Source of the DNA: Sphingomonadaceae bacterium
GTDB taxonomy: Bacteria; Pseudomonadota; Alphaproteobacteria; Sphingomonadales; Sphingomonadaceae
Length of the DNA: 53,708 nt
Direction of reading: 5' to 3'
NCBI GenBank assembly: GCA_025356175.1
Contig: JANXUP010000178.1
Span: 1 to 53,708 of the forward strand
Under the pieces are notes generated by a model, which searched no databases, was not told where the DNA came from, and saw only the letters and a program-made list of their open reading frames with translations. A program made the translations under genes and the position numbers. Every line of letters starts with the position of its first letter. The stretch's first letter is position 1. Shown here in pieces: positions 39,663 to 48,840 of this stretch.

Positions 39663-42314
39663 TCAGAACTTCGCGCCCAGCCTGAGGCCGATCGTGCGCG
39701 GCGTGATCGGCACGATATAAGGCCGTTGGCTGCACGCGCCGCATTCCTGGAACCGCGAGATCTGGCCGCGCGTATCGAACACGTTGGCGACGAACAGTTC
39801 AATATTGAATGTCGACCAATCGGCCCCCACTGCCAGGTTCATCGTAGCGTAGGCCGGGAGACCGCCCAGGGTTGCCGCAGGATTGTAGAATGCGCCGGGC
39901 AGCAAAAGGTCTGCAGGAACCGTGGGGTCATGCAGCTGCCCATCTCCGTTCGGCGCCGCGACAAAGACTTTGGTCCGGATGTCGGACGAAGCCTTGCTTT
40001 GGTAAGACACGTTGACCTGCCCGTAAGGCTTCATCGACCCCGACTGGACGGTGTAACGCAGGGTTCCCGACAGTTTGAACTGGGGCGTGATCGGCAAGCG
40101 CGTTCCCGCCGCAGCGGAAATGTAGTTGATCTGCCCATCGGGCCCGGCAAGCGTGCAGGCAAAGCTGGGATCGTCGTAGCCGCACAGGCTCTTCTTGGTC
40201 TTGGCATCGGTGTACGATCCGCCAACGTTCAGCGAGAGACCGGCGTGGTTGTAGGCCAGATCCATCTCGATCCCGTTGATCCGGGCATCGGGGCCGTTGT
40301 GGATTTCGGTGAACGAGTTGGCGCCCAGGAAGGCGAACTGGAACGCCTTCCAATCCTGATGATAGATCGCTCCGTTGAAGCGCAGGCCCGGTGCAAGCGT
40401 GGTCTTCCAGCCAATTTCGTAGTTGTTGAGGAAATCGGACTGGTACGGGGCCACATCAGCGCGGCGGTTGATCCCGCCGGGGCGATAACCCTTCGAGGCC
40501 GTGGCATAGAACATCAGGCCATTGGCTGGCTTCCATGTGGCGTTTAACCGATAGGTAAGCCCCTGGCCGCGGGCGCTGACCGGCTCCACGCCAACCCCGG
40601 GCACATAGATGCCAAGGTTGGTACACGGGCCGCCGGGTACTTCCGGCGGCAGCAGGACAATACCGGGCGTTCCGGCCACCGGGCGCAGGCGGCTGCCGGT
40701 GCTGGTGAAGCAGCCAGCGACGCCGGTGCGCGAACTGCCCACGCCGTTGCGCGGATAATCGGTGTAGTTTCCGCCCGGATTGCGGCCAAAACCGAAGAAC
40801 CCGATCAGGCTGTTGTCATAGAAGAACGCGCGCGCGCCGGCCGTGAAAGTCAGCTTGTCGGACACATCATACGAAAGTTCGCCAAACATCGCATAGTCGC
40901 GGTCGATGCGGTGCTGCTGGGTCAGCCACAGCGTACCCGGTTGGCCATTGACCGACAGCAGCGGATCGAGCCCTGCCACGCGGTAATCCTGGTGGATATC
41001 GTTCGACTGGTACTGGTAGAACCCGCCTGCAACCACCCGCAGCGGCTGGTCGGCAGGCGATGCGATGCGCAGTTCCTGGCTGAACTTCTTGAAGTGATCG
41101 GTGCCCAGCACGACCTGCGCCGAGTTGATTGTGTTGCCCAGCGAATCGCTGAAATAGAAGTAGCCCGCGACGCCGCCGTAAGTCGAATAGAGCTGATCGT
41201 AAGCTTCGGCGTAATCGATGTAGTCGGCCGAGCTGTTGGTCTTGCGGTCAAGGTAAGCACCGGCGTAGGTCACGTCCCAGTTGCCGAGCTTGCCCTCGAT
41301 TGTCAGCGCCGCCTGGACGAACTTGTCGCTGCGGAATTCGGCGGCGAAGTGCTGGACCTGCAGATCGCCGGTCTTGGGATCGTAGCCATAGGATCCGTGG
41401 CTGCGGGTATCCTGATAAGTGACCGACGGCGTGATCGTCCAGTTTTCGTCAAGGTCGACCTTCAGCGCGGCGCGGCCGCCGGCGATCTCGGTGTCGTTGT
41501 AATCCTTCTTGACGAACGCGGTGTTGTTGACCGTAATTCCGGACGGGAGCGCAGCCAACGGCGTTGCGGTTTCAATGCCGGCAGGCACAGCAAGTTCGGA
41601 AACCGAAGTCCCCAAGAAACTGCGCGTTCCGGGAACGTTGTCGATATAGCCAGCATCGCGTTCGTACCAGCCGACCACGCGCAGCGCCATGTTGGCGGAA
41701 ATCGGCAGGTTGAGCATGCCTTCGAGCTTGCCGCCCCAATCGCCCTTTTCGACATGGTTGACCTCGCCGTCGACCCGGCCTTCGAAGCCCGCAGTCGAGG
41801 GCTTGTTGGTGATGATGCGGATCGTGCCGGCTTCGGACGATGCGCCGTACAGCGTGCCTTGCGGGCCCGACAGGCTTTCGATCCGGGCGATGTCATAGAT
41901 GTGGATGTCAAGGTTGCCGCCAATGGTCGTGACCGGCTGTTCATCGAGATAGACGCCGACCGAAGGCAGCGGGCCCGAGTGGTTGCCGTCACCGCCCGAG
42001 GCGACACCGCGCATGTAGATCACGCTGACGCCCGGGGTGCCAGAGCTTTGGAACGACACCGAGGGGAGCTGCTGGGCATAACCCTTGAAGTCCGAAATGT
42101 TAAGCTGGTCGAGCTTTTGCGTGCCCAGTGCCTGGATCGAGATCGGCACGTTCTGCATGCTTTCGCTGCGCTTTTGTGCGGTAACGATGATTTCGGCATC
42201 GTCAGTGGTGGCCGCTTCATCGGCGGGCGGGGTGTCCTGCGCGAAAGCCGGTGCGGCGTAGAGCGCACTCGTAGCGAGGAAGCAGGCGATGCTGCGACGC
42301 GAGAAATGAGACAT
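39663..42314 (-). CDS. TonB-dependent outer-membrane receptor
   Basis: An 883-residue receptor. Signal peptide to about residue 25 (SALYAAPAFAQ), an acidic linker, then the TonB-box/plug start EIIVTAQKRSESMQNVPIS, plug motifs SVIYMRGVASGG and LYGASSEAGTIRIIT, and a 22-strand-type barrel ending TIGLRLGAKF. The barrel carries YxATASKGYRPGGINRRAD, typical of sphingomonad receptors. The C-terminal aromatic Phe is the outer-membrane signal. The ligand (siderophore, sugar or degraded compound) cannot be read from sequence. No ECF sigma/anti-sigma pair is adjacent. Confidence 0.95.
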   Translation of the reverse strand: MSHFSRRSIACFLATSALYAAPAFAQDTPPADEAATTDDAEIIVTAQKRSESMQNVPISIQALGTQKLDQLNISDFKGYAQQLPSVSFQSSGTPGVSVIYMRGVASGGDGNHSGPLPSVGVYLDEQPVTTIGGNLDIHIYDIARIESLSGPQGTLYGASSEAGTIRIITNKPSTAGFEGRVDGEVNHVEKGDWGGKLEGMLNLPISANMALRVVGWYERDAGYIDNVPGTRSFLGTSVSELAVPAGIETATPLAALPSGITVNNTAFVKKDYNDTEIAGGRAALKVDLDENWTITPSVTYQDTRSHGSYGYDPKTGDLQVQHFAAEFRSDKFVQAALTIEGKLGNWDVTYAGAYLDRKTNSSADYIDYAEAYDQLYSTYGGVAGYFYFSDSLGNTINSAQVVLGTDHFKKFSQELRIASPADQPLRVVAGGFYQYQSNDIHQDYRVAGLDPLLSVNGQPGTLWLTQQHRIDRDYAMFGELSYDVSDKLTFTAGARAFFYDNSLIGFFGFGRNPGGNYTDYPRNGVGSSRTGVAGCFTSTGSRLRPVAGTPGIVLLPPEVPGGPCTNLGIYVPGVGVEPVSARGQGLTYRLNATWKPANGLMFYATASKGYRPGGINRRADVAPYQSDFLNNYEIGWKTTLAPGLRFNGAIYHQDWKAFQFAFLGANSFTEIHNGPDARINGIEMDLAYNHAGLSLNVGGSYTDAKTKKSLCGYDDPSFACTLAGPDGQINYISAAAGTRLPITPQFKLSGTLRYTVQSGSMKPYGQVNVSYQSKASSDIRTKVFVAAPNGDGQLHDPTVPADLLLPGAFYNPAATLGGLPAYATMNLAVGADWSTFNIELFVANVFDTRGQISRFQECGACSQRPYIVPITPRTIGLRLGAKF

Positions 42315-42423
42315 GATGCCGCCCTATATTTTGTGTTCTGAGAAGTTCAGCCTGATTCTTGGCTGGCCCACCGTCAAGGACGTAGATTAAGAAATGACAC
42401 ATCGCTCGCTAAGCGTGGCACAT

Positions 42424-44034
42424 TTACAACGTTTTTGGCGCTTCGGGATAACTTTCGAGCACTGCACCCAGTGCTTCACGCAACGGATCGAGGTGGGCAT
42501 CGAAGGCTTTCCACGCCTCGGTGCCTTCACGAAAGATCGGTTGGCGCACTTGTTCGGAGCTCGGCGTGCGGACTGGGCGCTCGGTGCGGTAGAATTGCAG
42601 GCACGCTTCTTCGAAGGGTAGGCCGCAGTAATCCAGCAAGCCGCGCACCTCGCCCTCGGTATCATCGACCATGCGTTCATAGATCACGCGGTGGACCCGC
42701 CCCGGCATAACCCGGTCGACATGCGCCATCAGCCGGACATAATCGGCATAGTACCGCCCCATGTCGGTCAGGTCATAGCTGAAGCCCTGGCCGCGCGCGA
42801 AGTGCTGCTTGAAGTTCGAAAAGCAGCAACCCAGCGGATGGCGGCGCGCATCGATGATCTTGGCGCCTGGCAGGATCAGGTGGATGAACGGAGTGTGGGC
42901 CCAGTTGTTAGGCAGTTTGTCGATGTAGAACGGACGGTCGCTCTTGCGGTGGATCCGGGTGCGCTGGAGGAATTCCTCGCCCAGTTCGCGTAGGGCATCC
43001 GCGCCCAGATCGGCGACGGCTTCGGGATAGGGCCGCTGCCGCCGCGCTAGTGCGGGCAGGTCGGGCAGTTCCATTGTCCCTTCGACCATGCTGTGGCTGG
43101 CGAGGATCTGCTCGATCAGGGTCGACCCCGAACGCGGCATGCCCAGGATGAAGATCGGATCGGGCGCTGCGCAGCCCTGCCCGGACCGGGCTGCAACGAA
43201 CCGCGCCGAATAGAGCGCAACCGAGCGATCGACGTGGCCGGTGACTTCTTCAGGGTCGTATTCCAGCTGCTCGCGTCGCAAGGCGTTACCATCGCGGTAG
43301 TGCGCGAAGGCTTCCGCCGCCTCGCCGCGATCCTCGAAGGCCTTGCCCAGCGCGAAGTCGAGGTGGAAGCGGTCTTCGGGCGCGAGCTCCGGCGCCTCGA
43401 GCGCGGCCTGCATCACTTCGATATCCCCATCACTGAAGCGATAGGTCTTGAGGTTGGCCAGGCTCCACCAGGTTTCACCGAGCGCCGGCATCAGTTCGAT
43501 CGAGCGGCGATAGGCGGCCACGCCCTCGTCAAGCCGGCCCACGGTCTTGAGCACGTGGCCGTAGCTCATCCACACCCGCGGCTGGCCCGGTGCACGTTCC
43601 AGAACATCGGCATAGACAGCGATGGCATCCTCGAAATCGCCCAGCCGGCTCAAAGCGGCGGCCTGAAGGTTGGCGTGCCCTGCGTTGTCGGGTTCATCGG
43701 CGATGACCCGATCAAGCTCGGCAATCGCCTCTTCGGGGCGGCCTTGGCGGTAGAGGACCAATGCCAGGTTGGCCCGCGCTGCGGTGAACGAAGGCGACAG
43801 TTCGAGCGCGCGGCGCAGCAGGTTTTCGCTATCCTTGTAGCGGCCGATCCGCCCCGCAAGTTCGGCAAACAGCCGGATCGACGCGACGTCGAACGGGAAT
43901 TCCTTAAGCTGCGTACGCAGCAGTGGTTCGGCGCGGGGCAAGTCATTCTCATTCATCGCCAGCGCCGCCTCGATCAGCCGCGGGTGGTACTGCCCGAGGC
44001 GTGAAAGCCAGCTGCTGGTGGTGACACTTGCCAT
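42424..44034 (-). CDS. TPR-repeat sulfotransferase family protein
   Basis: About 536 residues. The N-terminal half (about 20-270) is a row of tetratricopeptide repeats (AALSRLGDFEDAIAVYADVL, VLKTVGRLDEGVAAYRRSI). The second half is a sulfotransferase domain with the PAPS-binding loop ILGMPRSGSTLIEQIL, then DKLPNNWAH, IIDARRHPLGCCFSNF and VIYERMVDD. Such fusions are frequent in alphaproteobacteria; the target of sulfation is unknown. The ATG at 44034 fits homologues; the track start is longer. It lies between the TonB receptor (same strand) and a divergent permease. Confidence 0.9.
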   Translation of the reverse strand: MASVTTSSWLSRLGQYHPRLIEAALAMNENDLPRAEPLLRTQLKEFPFDVASIRLFAELAGRIGRYKDSENLLRRALELSPSFTAARANLALVLYRQGRPEEAIAELDRVIADEPDNAGHANLQAAALSRLGDFEDAIAVYADVLERAPGQPRVWMSYGHVLKTVGRLDEGVAAYRRSIELMPALGETWWSLANLKTYRFSDGDIEVMQAALEAPELAPEDRFHLDFALGKAFEDRGEAAEAFAHYRDGNALRREQLEYDPEEVTGHVDRSVALYSARFVAARSGQGCAAPDPIFILGMPRSGSTLIEQILASHSMVEGTMELPDLPALARRQRPYPEAVADLGADALRELGEEFLQRTRIHRKSDRPFYIDKLPNNWAHTPFIHLILPGAKIIDARRHPLGCCFSNFKQHFARGQGFSYDLTDMGRYYADYVRLMAHVDRVMPGRVHRVIYERMVDDTEGEVRGLLDYCGLPFEEACLQFYRTERPVRTPSSEQVRQPIFREGTEAWKAFDAHLDPLREALGAVLESYPEAPKTL

Positions 44035-44101
44035 GCGCGCTGCAGAAACATGGTGACGCGCCAAGTTCAAGCGATAGTCTGCCCGGCAAAGGGGAAAACG
44101 C

Positions 44102-45406
44102 ATGACCGCAACCGGCAAACGCGCGCTGGGCTTCTGGGCGCTGCTCGCCTTGGTGATCGGCAACATGATCGGATCGGGCATCTATTTGCTGCCCGCGACG
44201 CTCGCCCCGCTTGGCTGGAATCAGGCGATCGGGTGGATCATTACCCTGGGCGGCGCGCTATGCCTGGCGGTGATTTTCGCCGCGCTCAGCGCCCGGATAC
44301 CGCGAGCGGGCGGGCCTTATGCCTACGCCGATGCTGCGTTCGGCCCGCTCGCCGGTTATGTCGCGGCATGGTCGTACTGGGTGATGACCTGGGTCGGCAA
44401 TGGCGCGATCGCGATTGCCGTGGTCAGCAACCTCAGCCTGATCTTCCCGGTGATCGGCACCGTTGCCGGGCTTCCGGCAGTCCTCGCGGTCGGGTTTGTC
44501 TGGCTGCTGACATTGGTCAACCTTGCGGGCGTGCGGGCGGCCGGGCGCGTGCAAGCGATCACGACAGTGCTGAAGATCTTGCCGCTGATCGGCTTGATCA
44601 TGCTGGCGTTGTGGTTCGCGCTGAGCGGGGCGCCGCATGCACCCGATCCCGGCGTGCCGCTGACCACGGGCAATATCGCGGCCGCTGCGGGGCTGACGTT
44701 CTGGGGTTTCCTCGGGCTCGAATCCGCCACCGTGCCGGCCGACAAGGTACAGGACCCGGCGCGCAATGTGCCGCGCGCGACGATGATCGGGGTGGTGTTC
44801 ACTGGCCTCATCTATCTGGGCATTTCGCTGGCCTTTGCGTTCTATATGCCCGTCGGCGAAGCGGCCAGTTCGCCCGCGCCGGTGGCGGATTTCCTGGGCA
44901 AGACCTTCGGCAGCGGGATCGCGCAAGTGGTTGCGCTGTTCGCCGCGATCAGCGCGTTCGGAGCGCTTAACGGCTGGATTCTGGTGCAAGGCGAAATGCC
45001 CTGGGCGATGGCGCGCGGCGGGGTGTTCCCAGCTTGGTTCGCCAAGGAAAGCGCGCGCGGCATTCCGGTGCGCGGTCATATCGTATCGAGCTTGCTGCTG
45101 TCGGGCATGGCTTTGCTCAACGCGCAGAAGGGGATGGGCAAGCTGTTCGAATTCATCGGCTCGGTCAGCATCGCGGCCGGGCTGGTGGCCTATCTCCTGA
45201 GCGCGCTGGCTGCGCTCAAGCTGGTGCGCAATGTGAAGACTGGAAGCGCCGCGCTGATCGCGGCGGCCTTCACGCTGTGGGCCGAATGGGGGTTGGGCTT
45301 GGAAGCGATGGGTTACGGCGCGGTGCTGATCGCTGCAGGTCTGGCGCTCTACCCTTTTGTCAGCTCCGCAAAATCTTCCGCAATAGCGGCCGATCCTGCA
45401 GAATAG
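44102..45406 (+). CDS. APC-family amino acid permease (AdiC-like)
   Basis: A 434-residue transporter with about 12 membrane segments. The first-helix motif GNMIGSGIYLLPATLAPLG is the substrate-binding unwound region of AdiC-like antiporters. GGPYAYADAAFGPLAGY follows in helix 3, and FWGFLGLESATVPADKVQDPARNVPRA marks helix 6. AdiC-like members exchange arginine/agmatine or related amino acids. AAGGGG lies before the ATG. The last 47 bases overlap the convergent FAD-oxidoreductase gene. Confidence 0.92.
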   Translation: MTATGKRALGFWALLALVIGNMIGSGIYLLPATLAPLGWNQAIGWIITLGGALCLAVIFAALSARIPRAGGPYAYADAAFGPLAGYVAAWSYWVMTWVGNGAIAIAVVSNLSLIFPVIGTVAGLPAVLAVGFVWLLTLVNLAGVRAAGRVQAITTVLKILPLIGLIMLALWFALSGAPHAPDPGVPLTTGNIAAAAGLTFWGFLGLESATVPADKVQDPARNVPRATMIGVVFTGLIYLGISLAFAFYMPVGEAASSPAPVADFLGKTFGSGIAQVVALFAAISAFGALNGWILVQGEMPWAMARGGVFPAWFAKESARGIPVRGHIVSSLLLSGMALLNAQKGMGKLFEFIGSVSIAAGLVAYLLSALAALKLVRNVKTGSAALIAAAFTLWAEWGLGLEAMGYGAVLIAAGLALYPFVSSAKSSAIAADPAE

Positions 45407-46958
45407 CCGCCGCGGCATTGTGCCCCGGAGCGCCGGTCACGCCGCCGCCCGGATGAGTCCCCGCGCCGCACATGTAGAGGCCCTTGATCGGCCCGCGATA
45501 GTCGCCATGCCCCAGCACCGGCCGCGCCGACCACAGCTGGTCGAGCCCCATGTTGCCGTGCATGATATCGCCGCCGATCAGCCCGAACTTGCGCTCAAGG
45601 TCGGTCGGCGAGTGGATCTGCGTCGCGATCACGCTGGCCTTGAAATTGGGGGCGTGGTCGTTGACGGTGTCGATAATCAGGTCGGCCACCGCCTCGCGGT
45701 GCGTGTCCCAATCGACCTTGGGATCGAACTGCTGGCAGAACAGGCTGGCGACATGCATGCCCGGCGGGGCGAGGCTGTCATCGACAGTTGAGGGGATCTT
45801 GATTTCGACGATCGGCTTCTTCGACCAGCCGTGCTGGACCGCGTCGTAATAGGCCTGATCCATGTAATCCATGCCCGGCGCGATGATGATCCCGGCGGTG
45901 TGGTGCTCGGCCTGTTCCTTGCCCGGCAGCACGGTGAACGAGGGCAATTCGGATAGCGCAACGTTCATCCGGAAGGTGCCCGAGCAGGCCTTGAAGCCCT
46001 TGATCCGGCGCTTGAATTCGTCGCTGAGGTCGCTCGGATCGACCAGCTGCGGGTACAGCAGCGCCGGCCCTGCGTTCGAGGCGACAATGCTCGCGGCGAT
46101 TTCTTCGCCGCTTTCGAGCTTCACGCCCGTAACCTTGCCGCCATCGACCAAGACCTGCTTGACCGGCGCCTCAAGGCTGATCTCGACCCCGGCATCAATG
46201 CAAGCGGCCGCCATCGCCTGGGTGATCGCGCCCATCCCGCCGACCGAGTGGCCCCAGGCGCCCAGCTTGCCGTTCACTTCGCCAAACACGTGGTGGAGCA
46301 ACACGTAAGCCGAGCCGGGGGTCGAAACCCCGGCGTAGTTGCCGACCACCGCGTCGAACGCGAAGGCGCTCTGCACATAGTCATGCTCGAACCAGCCATC
46401 GAGGAACGACCGCGCCGACTTGGTGAACATGTCGAGCACGTCGCGCTGCACTTCGATGTCGAGCTGTGCCATCGGCCAGCCCTGCTTGGCCGCGGCAAGC
46501 AAGGCGGGCAGGCCGCCGCCAAGGTTAGGCGGGATCTTGAGGCTGAGATCGCGCAGCACGTTGGCGACTTTTTCAAGCGCGACATCGTAAGCTGGATAGG
46601 CCGCCGCATCCTTCTTCGAGAACCGCGCAAACTCCGCCTCGGTCCGCCCCGGTCCGCCGCCAAGCTTGATGTAATCGTCGGCGAAGGGGAAGAAGTTGGA
46701 GATTGTCCGTTCGATCACACGGTAGCCGTAGTCGTGCAGCCGCATGTCCTGGATGACCTTGGGGCGCAGCAAGCTGACGGTGTAGCTGGCGGTCGAATTG
46801 CGGAAGCCGGGGTGAAACTCCTCGGTCACCGCCGCGCCGCCGACAATGTGCCGCCGTTCGAGCACCCGCACCCGCATCCCGGCCTTGGCGAGATAGAAGG
46901 CGCAGACAAGGCCGTTGTGCCCGCCGCCGATGATCAGGGCGTCGTAAGTCTTGGTCAT
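45360..46958 (-). CDS. FAD-dependent oxidoreductase, phytoene dehydrogenase/PYROXD2-like
   Basis: A 532-residue flavoprotein. The dinucleotide-binding motif is ALIIGGGHNGLVCAFYLAKAG, followed by VLERRHIVGGAAVTEEFHPGF; the C-terminal FAD motif is LYMCGAGTHPGGGVTGAPGHNAA. It resembles PYROXD2 and carotenoid desaturase-type amine-oxidase-fold enzymes. The ATG at 46958 overlaps the Rieske oxygenase stop (ATGA), so both are one operon. The substrate is unknown; it may oxidise a product of the Rieske enzyme. The convergent APC permease overlaps its 3' end by 47 bases. Confidence 0.9.
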   Translation of the reverse strand: MTKTYDALIIGGGHNGLVCAFYLAKAGMRVRVLERRHIVGGAAVTEEFHPGFRNSTASYTVSLLRPKVIQDMRLHDYGYRVIERTISNFFPFADDYIKLGGGPGRTEAEFARFSKKDAAAYPAYDVALEKVANVLRDLSLKIPPNLGGGLPALLAAAKQGWPMAQLDIEVQRDVLDMFTKSARSFLDGWFEHDYVQSAFAFDAVVGNYAGVSTPGSAYVLLHHVFGEVNGKLGAWGHSVGGMGAITQAMAAACIDAGVEISLEAPVKQVLVDGGKVTGVKLESGEEIAASIVASNAGPALLYPQLVDPSDLSDEFKRRIKGFKACSGTFRMNVALSELPSFTVLPGKEQAEHHTAGIIIAPGMDYMDQAYYDAVQHGWSKKPIVEIKIPSTVDDSLAPPGMHVASLFCQQFDPKVDWDTHREAVADLIIDTVNDHAPNFKASVIATQIHSPTDLERKFGLIGGDIMHGNMGLDQLWSARPVLGHGDYRGPIKGLYMCGAGTHPGGGVTGAPGHNAAAAILQDRPLLRKILRS

Positions 46959-48157
46959 GCTTTGCTCCAGCCGGGGGTCGGCGCGTGAGGCAACCGCGCC
47001 TCGGGTATCAGGGTGCGAATCTTCCGGGCGAAACTGCGCAGGCAGACCTCGCTGGTGGCGATTGGCCCGGCGGTATAGCTGCGGCTGGCCATGCCTTGCT
47101 GGACCTGTCCGATCAGCCAGGTGTCTTCGGCATTGACCACGCGGTTGATCCGCCAGTTGGCATAGCGCGCGAGCTTCATCTCGCGGCGTTTTCCAGCAGG
47201 AGTGTGGGCATCTGGCAGGCAATAGGCAACCTCGCGCAGCATGCAGGTGGTCGGCGAGGTCGGAATCCACTGCATGAAATCGATCTGGTCGGCGTAGATA
47301 TCGAAGGCCATGTTGGGCCACAGTTTGAAATAGAGCCAGCGACCGTGCGCGTCCTCTGACAGGTGCTCGACGCGCGGCAAATGCTCGCGGTAAAACCGTT
47401 CCCAAAAGTTCTGCTGCTCATTCCGCACCACATCGCCATGGAGCCGGTCGGCCCAGCCGTGTGCTTCGATGCGGTAGGTCTTGCCGACCAGCCGGGTCAG
47501 GCCATCGTGCGCCACTGGGATGTGCAGATTGTCCGAATAATTGTCGCCGACGTTCTTCCAGTTGACGCTGCGCGGGCGGTGGCGGACCGCGCCCATCGGC
47601 TGCATCTGCTCGAACTTGTAAGGTTCGACCTCCGCCTCGAACGGGGCCATCATGGCGCTGGGTTTCGGGAAGCCGCGATCATCGAGGCAGACGAACGCAA
47701 ACCCGTGCCACAGGTCGAGCGCGACCGGCTGCAACCCGTTGTCCGCCAGTTTCAGCGCCGGATATTCGCTGCGCGAGGGCACACCGCTCAGCCGCCCGTC
47801 GGGTTCGTAAGTCCAGGCGTGATAGGGGCACACCAGCTTCTTCGCGCAACCGCCGGACCCTTCAACCAGCCGCATCGCACGGTGGCGGCAGACGTTGGAA
47901 AAGGCGCGCACCTGGCCATCGCCGCCACGGATCACGATCACGCTTTCGTCGAGGTATTCGATCGTGCGGTAGTCACCCGCCTCGGGGATTTCGTTGACGT
48001 GGCAGACGATCTGCCATGATGGGCGGATCACCCGTTCCATCTCCACGGCGAAGTATTCTGGATCGTGATAGATCCAGCCGGGCAGCGAAAAATCAGCGTC
48101 GGGATCGGCGGTCAGCCCGTCGATTTCCGCATGGTTTGATGCCGGACTGCTCGCCAC
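46955..48157 (-). CDS. Rieske non-haem iron oxygenase, alpha subunit
   Basis: A 400-residue ring-hydroxylating-type oxygenase. The Rieske 2Fe-2S site is CRHRAMRLVEG and CPYHAWTYEPDGRL (Cys-x-His, Cys-x2-His). The mononuclear iron site lies in NWKNVGDNYSDNLHIPVAH (Asp-His-His and bridging Asp). Members hydroxylate aromatics or demethylate quaternary amines. I place the start at GTG 48157: the track start overlaps the operator-like palindrome. No reductase or ferredoxin gene is adjacent, so electrons must come from elsewhere. Divergent from a BetI-type regulator. Confidence 0.9.
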   Translation of the reverse strand: MASSPASNHAEIDGLTADPDADFSLPGWIYHDPEYFAVEMERVIRPSWQIVCHVNEIPEAGDYRTIEYLDESVIVIRGGDGQVRAFSNVCRHRAMRLVEGSGGCAKKLVCPYHAWTYEPDGRLSGVPSRSEYPALKLADNGLQPVALDLWHGFAFVCLDDRGFPKPSAMMAPFEAEVEPYKFEQMQPMGAVRHRPRSVNWKNVGDNYSDNLHIPVAHDGLTRLVGKTYRIEAHGWADRLHGDVVRNEQQNFWERFYREHLPRVEHLSEDAHGRWLYFKLWPNMAFDIYADQIDFMQWIPTSPTTCMLREVAYCLPDAHTPAGKRREMKLARYANWRINRVVNAEDTWLIGQVQQGMASRSYTAGPIATSEVCLRSFARKIRTLIPEARLPHAPTPGWSKA

Positions 48158-48176
48158 TGACCCGATTCTCCAATCG

Positions 48177-48200
48177 CTTGTTGGACGATCGTATAACAAG
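48177..48200. promoter_or_regulatory. operator-like palindrome between the Rieske and BetI-type genes
   Basis: A 24-bp dyad: outer arms CTTGTT and AACAAG around a central perfect ACGATCGT, with two mismatched pairs. It sits between the two divergent genes, just upstream of both starts, where a TetR-family repressor normally binds. Confidence 0.65.
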
Positions 48201-48216
48201 TGTTACCATCCCGCAA

Positions 48217-48840
48217 GTGAGTACCCCTGCCTTCACCCGCGCCGAACCGGATGCGCGCCGCCAGAGCCTGATCGAGGCCTGCGCGCGGGTGCTGGCGCAA
48301 GTTGGCGCGGCGGGCGTGTCAGTGCGCGCGATTGCACTCGAAGCCGGAGTCTCGCCGGGGCTCGTCAATCACTATTTCGCCGGGATCGACGCGCTGGTTG
48401 CAGCAACCTATGGCCATGTCGAATCTCAGGTCAGCGAGGCGATCGGCGCGGCACTCGATGCTGCCGGACCCCGGCCGCGCGCCCGCCTCGATGCCTATGT
48501 TACCGCCAGCTTTGCCCCGCCGGTCGCTTCTGGAGAATTGCTGGCGACGTGGATTGCGTTCTGGAGCCTCGCGCGGTCACGGCCGGAGATAGCCCGCCAG
48601 CACGACGAGCAATATGCCCAGTTCCGCACAGCGCTCGAAGCTCTGCTCGCCGCTTGCGGCCTCGCGCCGGCCGAGCTGCGCCACGCTGCCATCGCGATCA
48701 CCGCGCTGGTCGACGGGCTGTGGCTCGAACTGTGCCTCTCACCGCATGCGTTCAGCGCCGCCGAAGCGTGCGAAATTGCCCGCGCCGCGCTCGACCGGCT
48801 TATTTCGACAAGTCGGTCAACAGGCTCAGATAGTATGTGA
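48217..48840 (+). CDS. TetR/AcrR-family regulator, BetI-like
   Basis: A 207-residue regulator. The helix-turn-helix is SLIEACARVLAQVGAAGVSVRAIALEAGVSPGLVNHYF, very close to BetI (choline-responsive repressor). The ligand domain contains RARLDAYVTASF, WIAFWSLARSRPEIARQHDEQY and ALVDGLWLELCLSP, all BetI-like. The GTG at 48217 replaces the much longer track start, which crosses the operator. It probably represses the divergent Rieske/FAD operon. The last 41 bases overlap the convergent M20 peptidase gene. Confidence 0.88.
   Translation: MSTPAFTRAEPDARRQSLIEACARVLAQVGAAGVSVRAIALEAGVSPGLVNHYFAGIDALVAATYGHVESQVSEAIGAALDAAGPRPRARLDAYVTASFAPPVASGELLATWIAFWSLARSRPEIARQHDEQYAQFRTALEALLAACGLAPAELRHAAIAITALVDGLWLELCLSPHAFSAAEACEIARAALDRLISTSRSTGSDSM

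Noticed and set aside
40911-42341. 476-residue plus-strand ORF antisense to the TonB receptor
   Set aside because: Receptor motifs are clear on the minus strand; the plus frame is a shadow.
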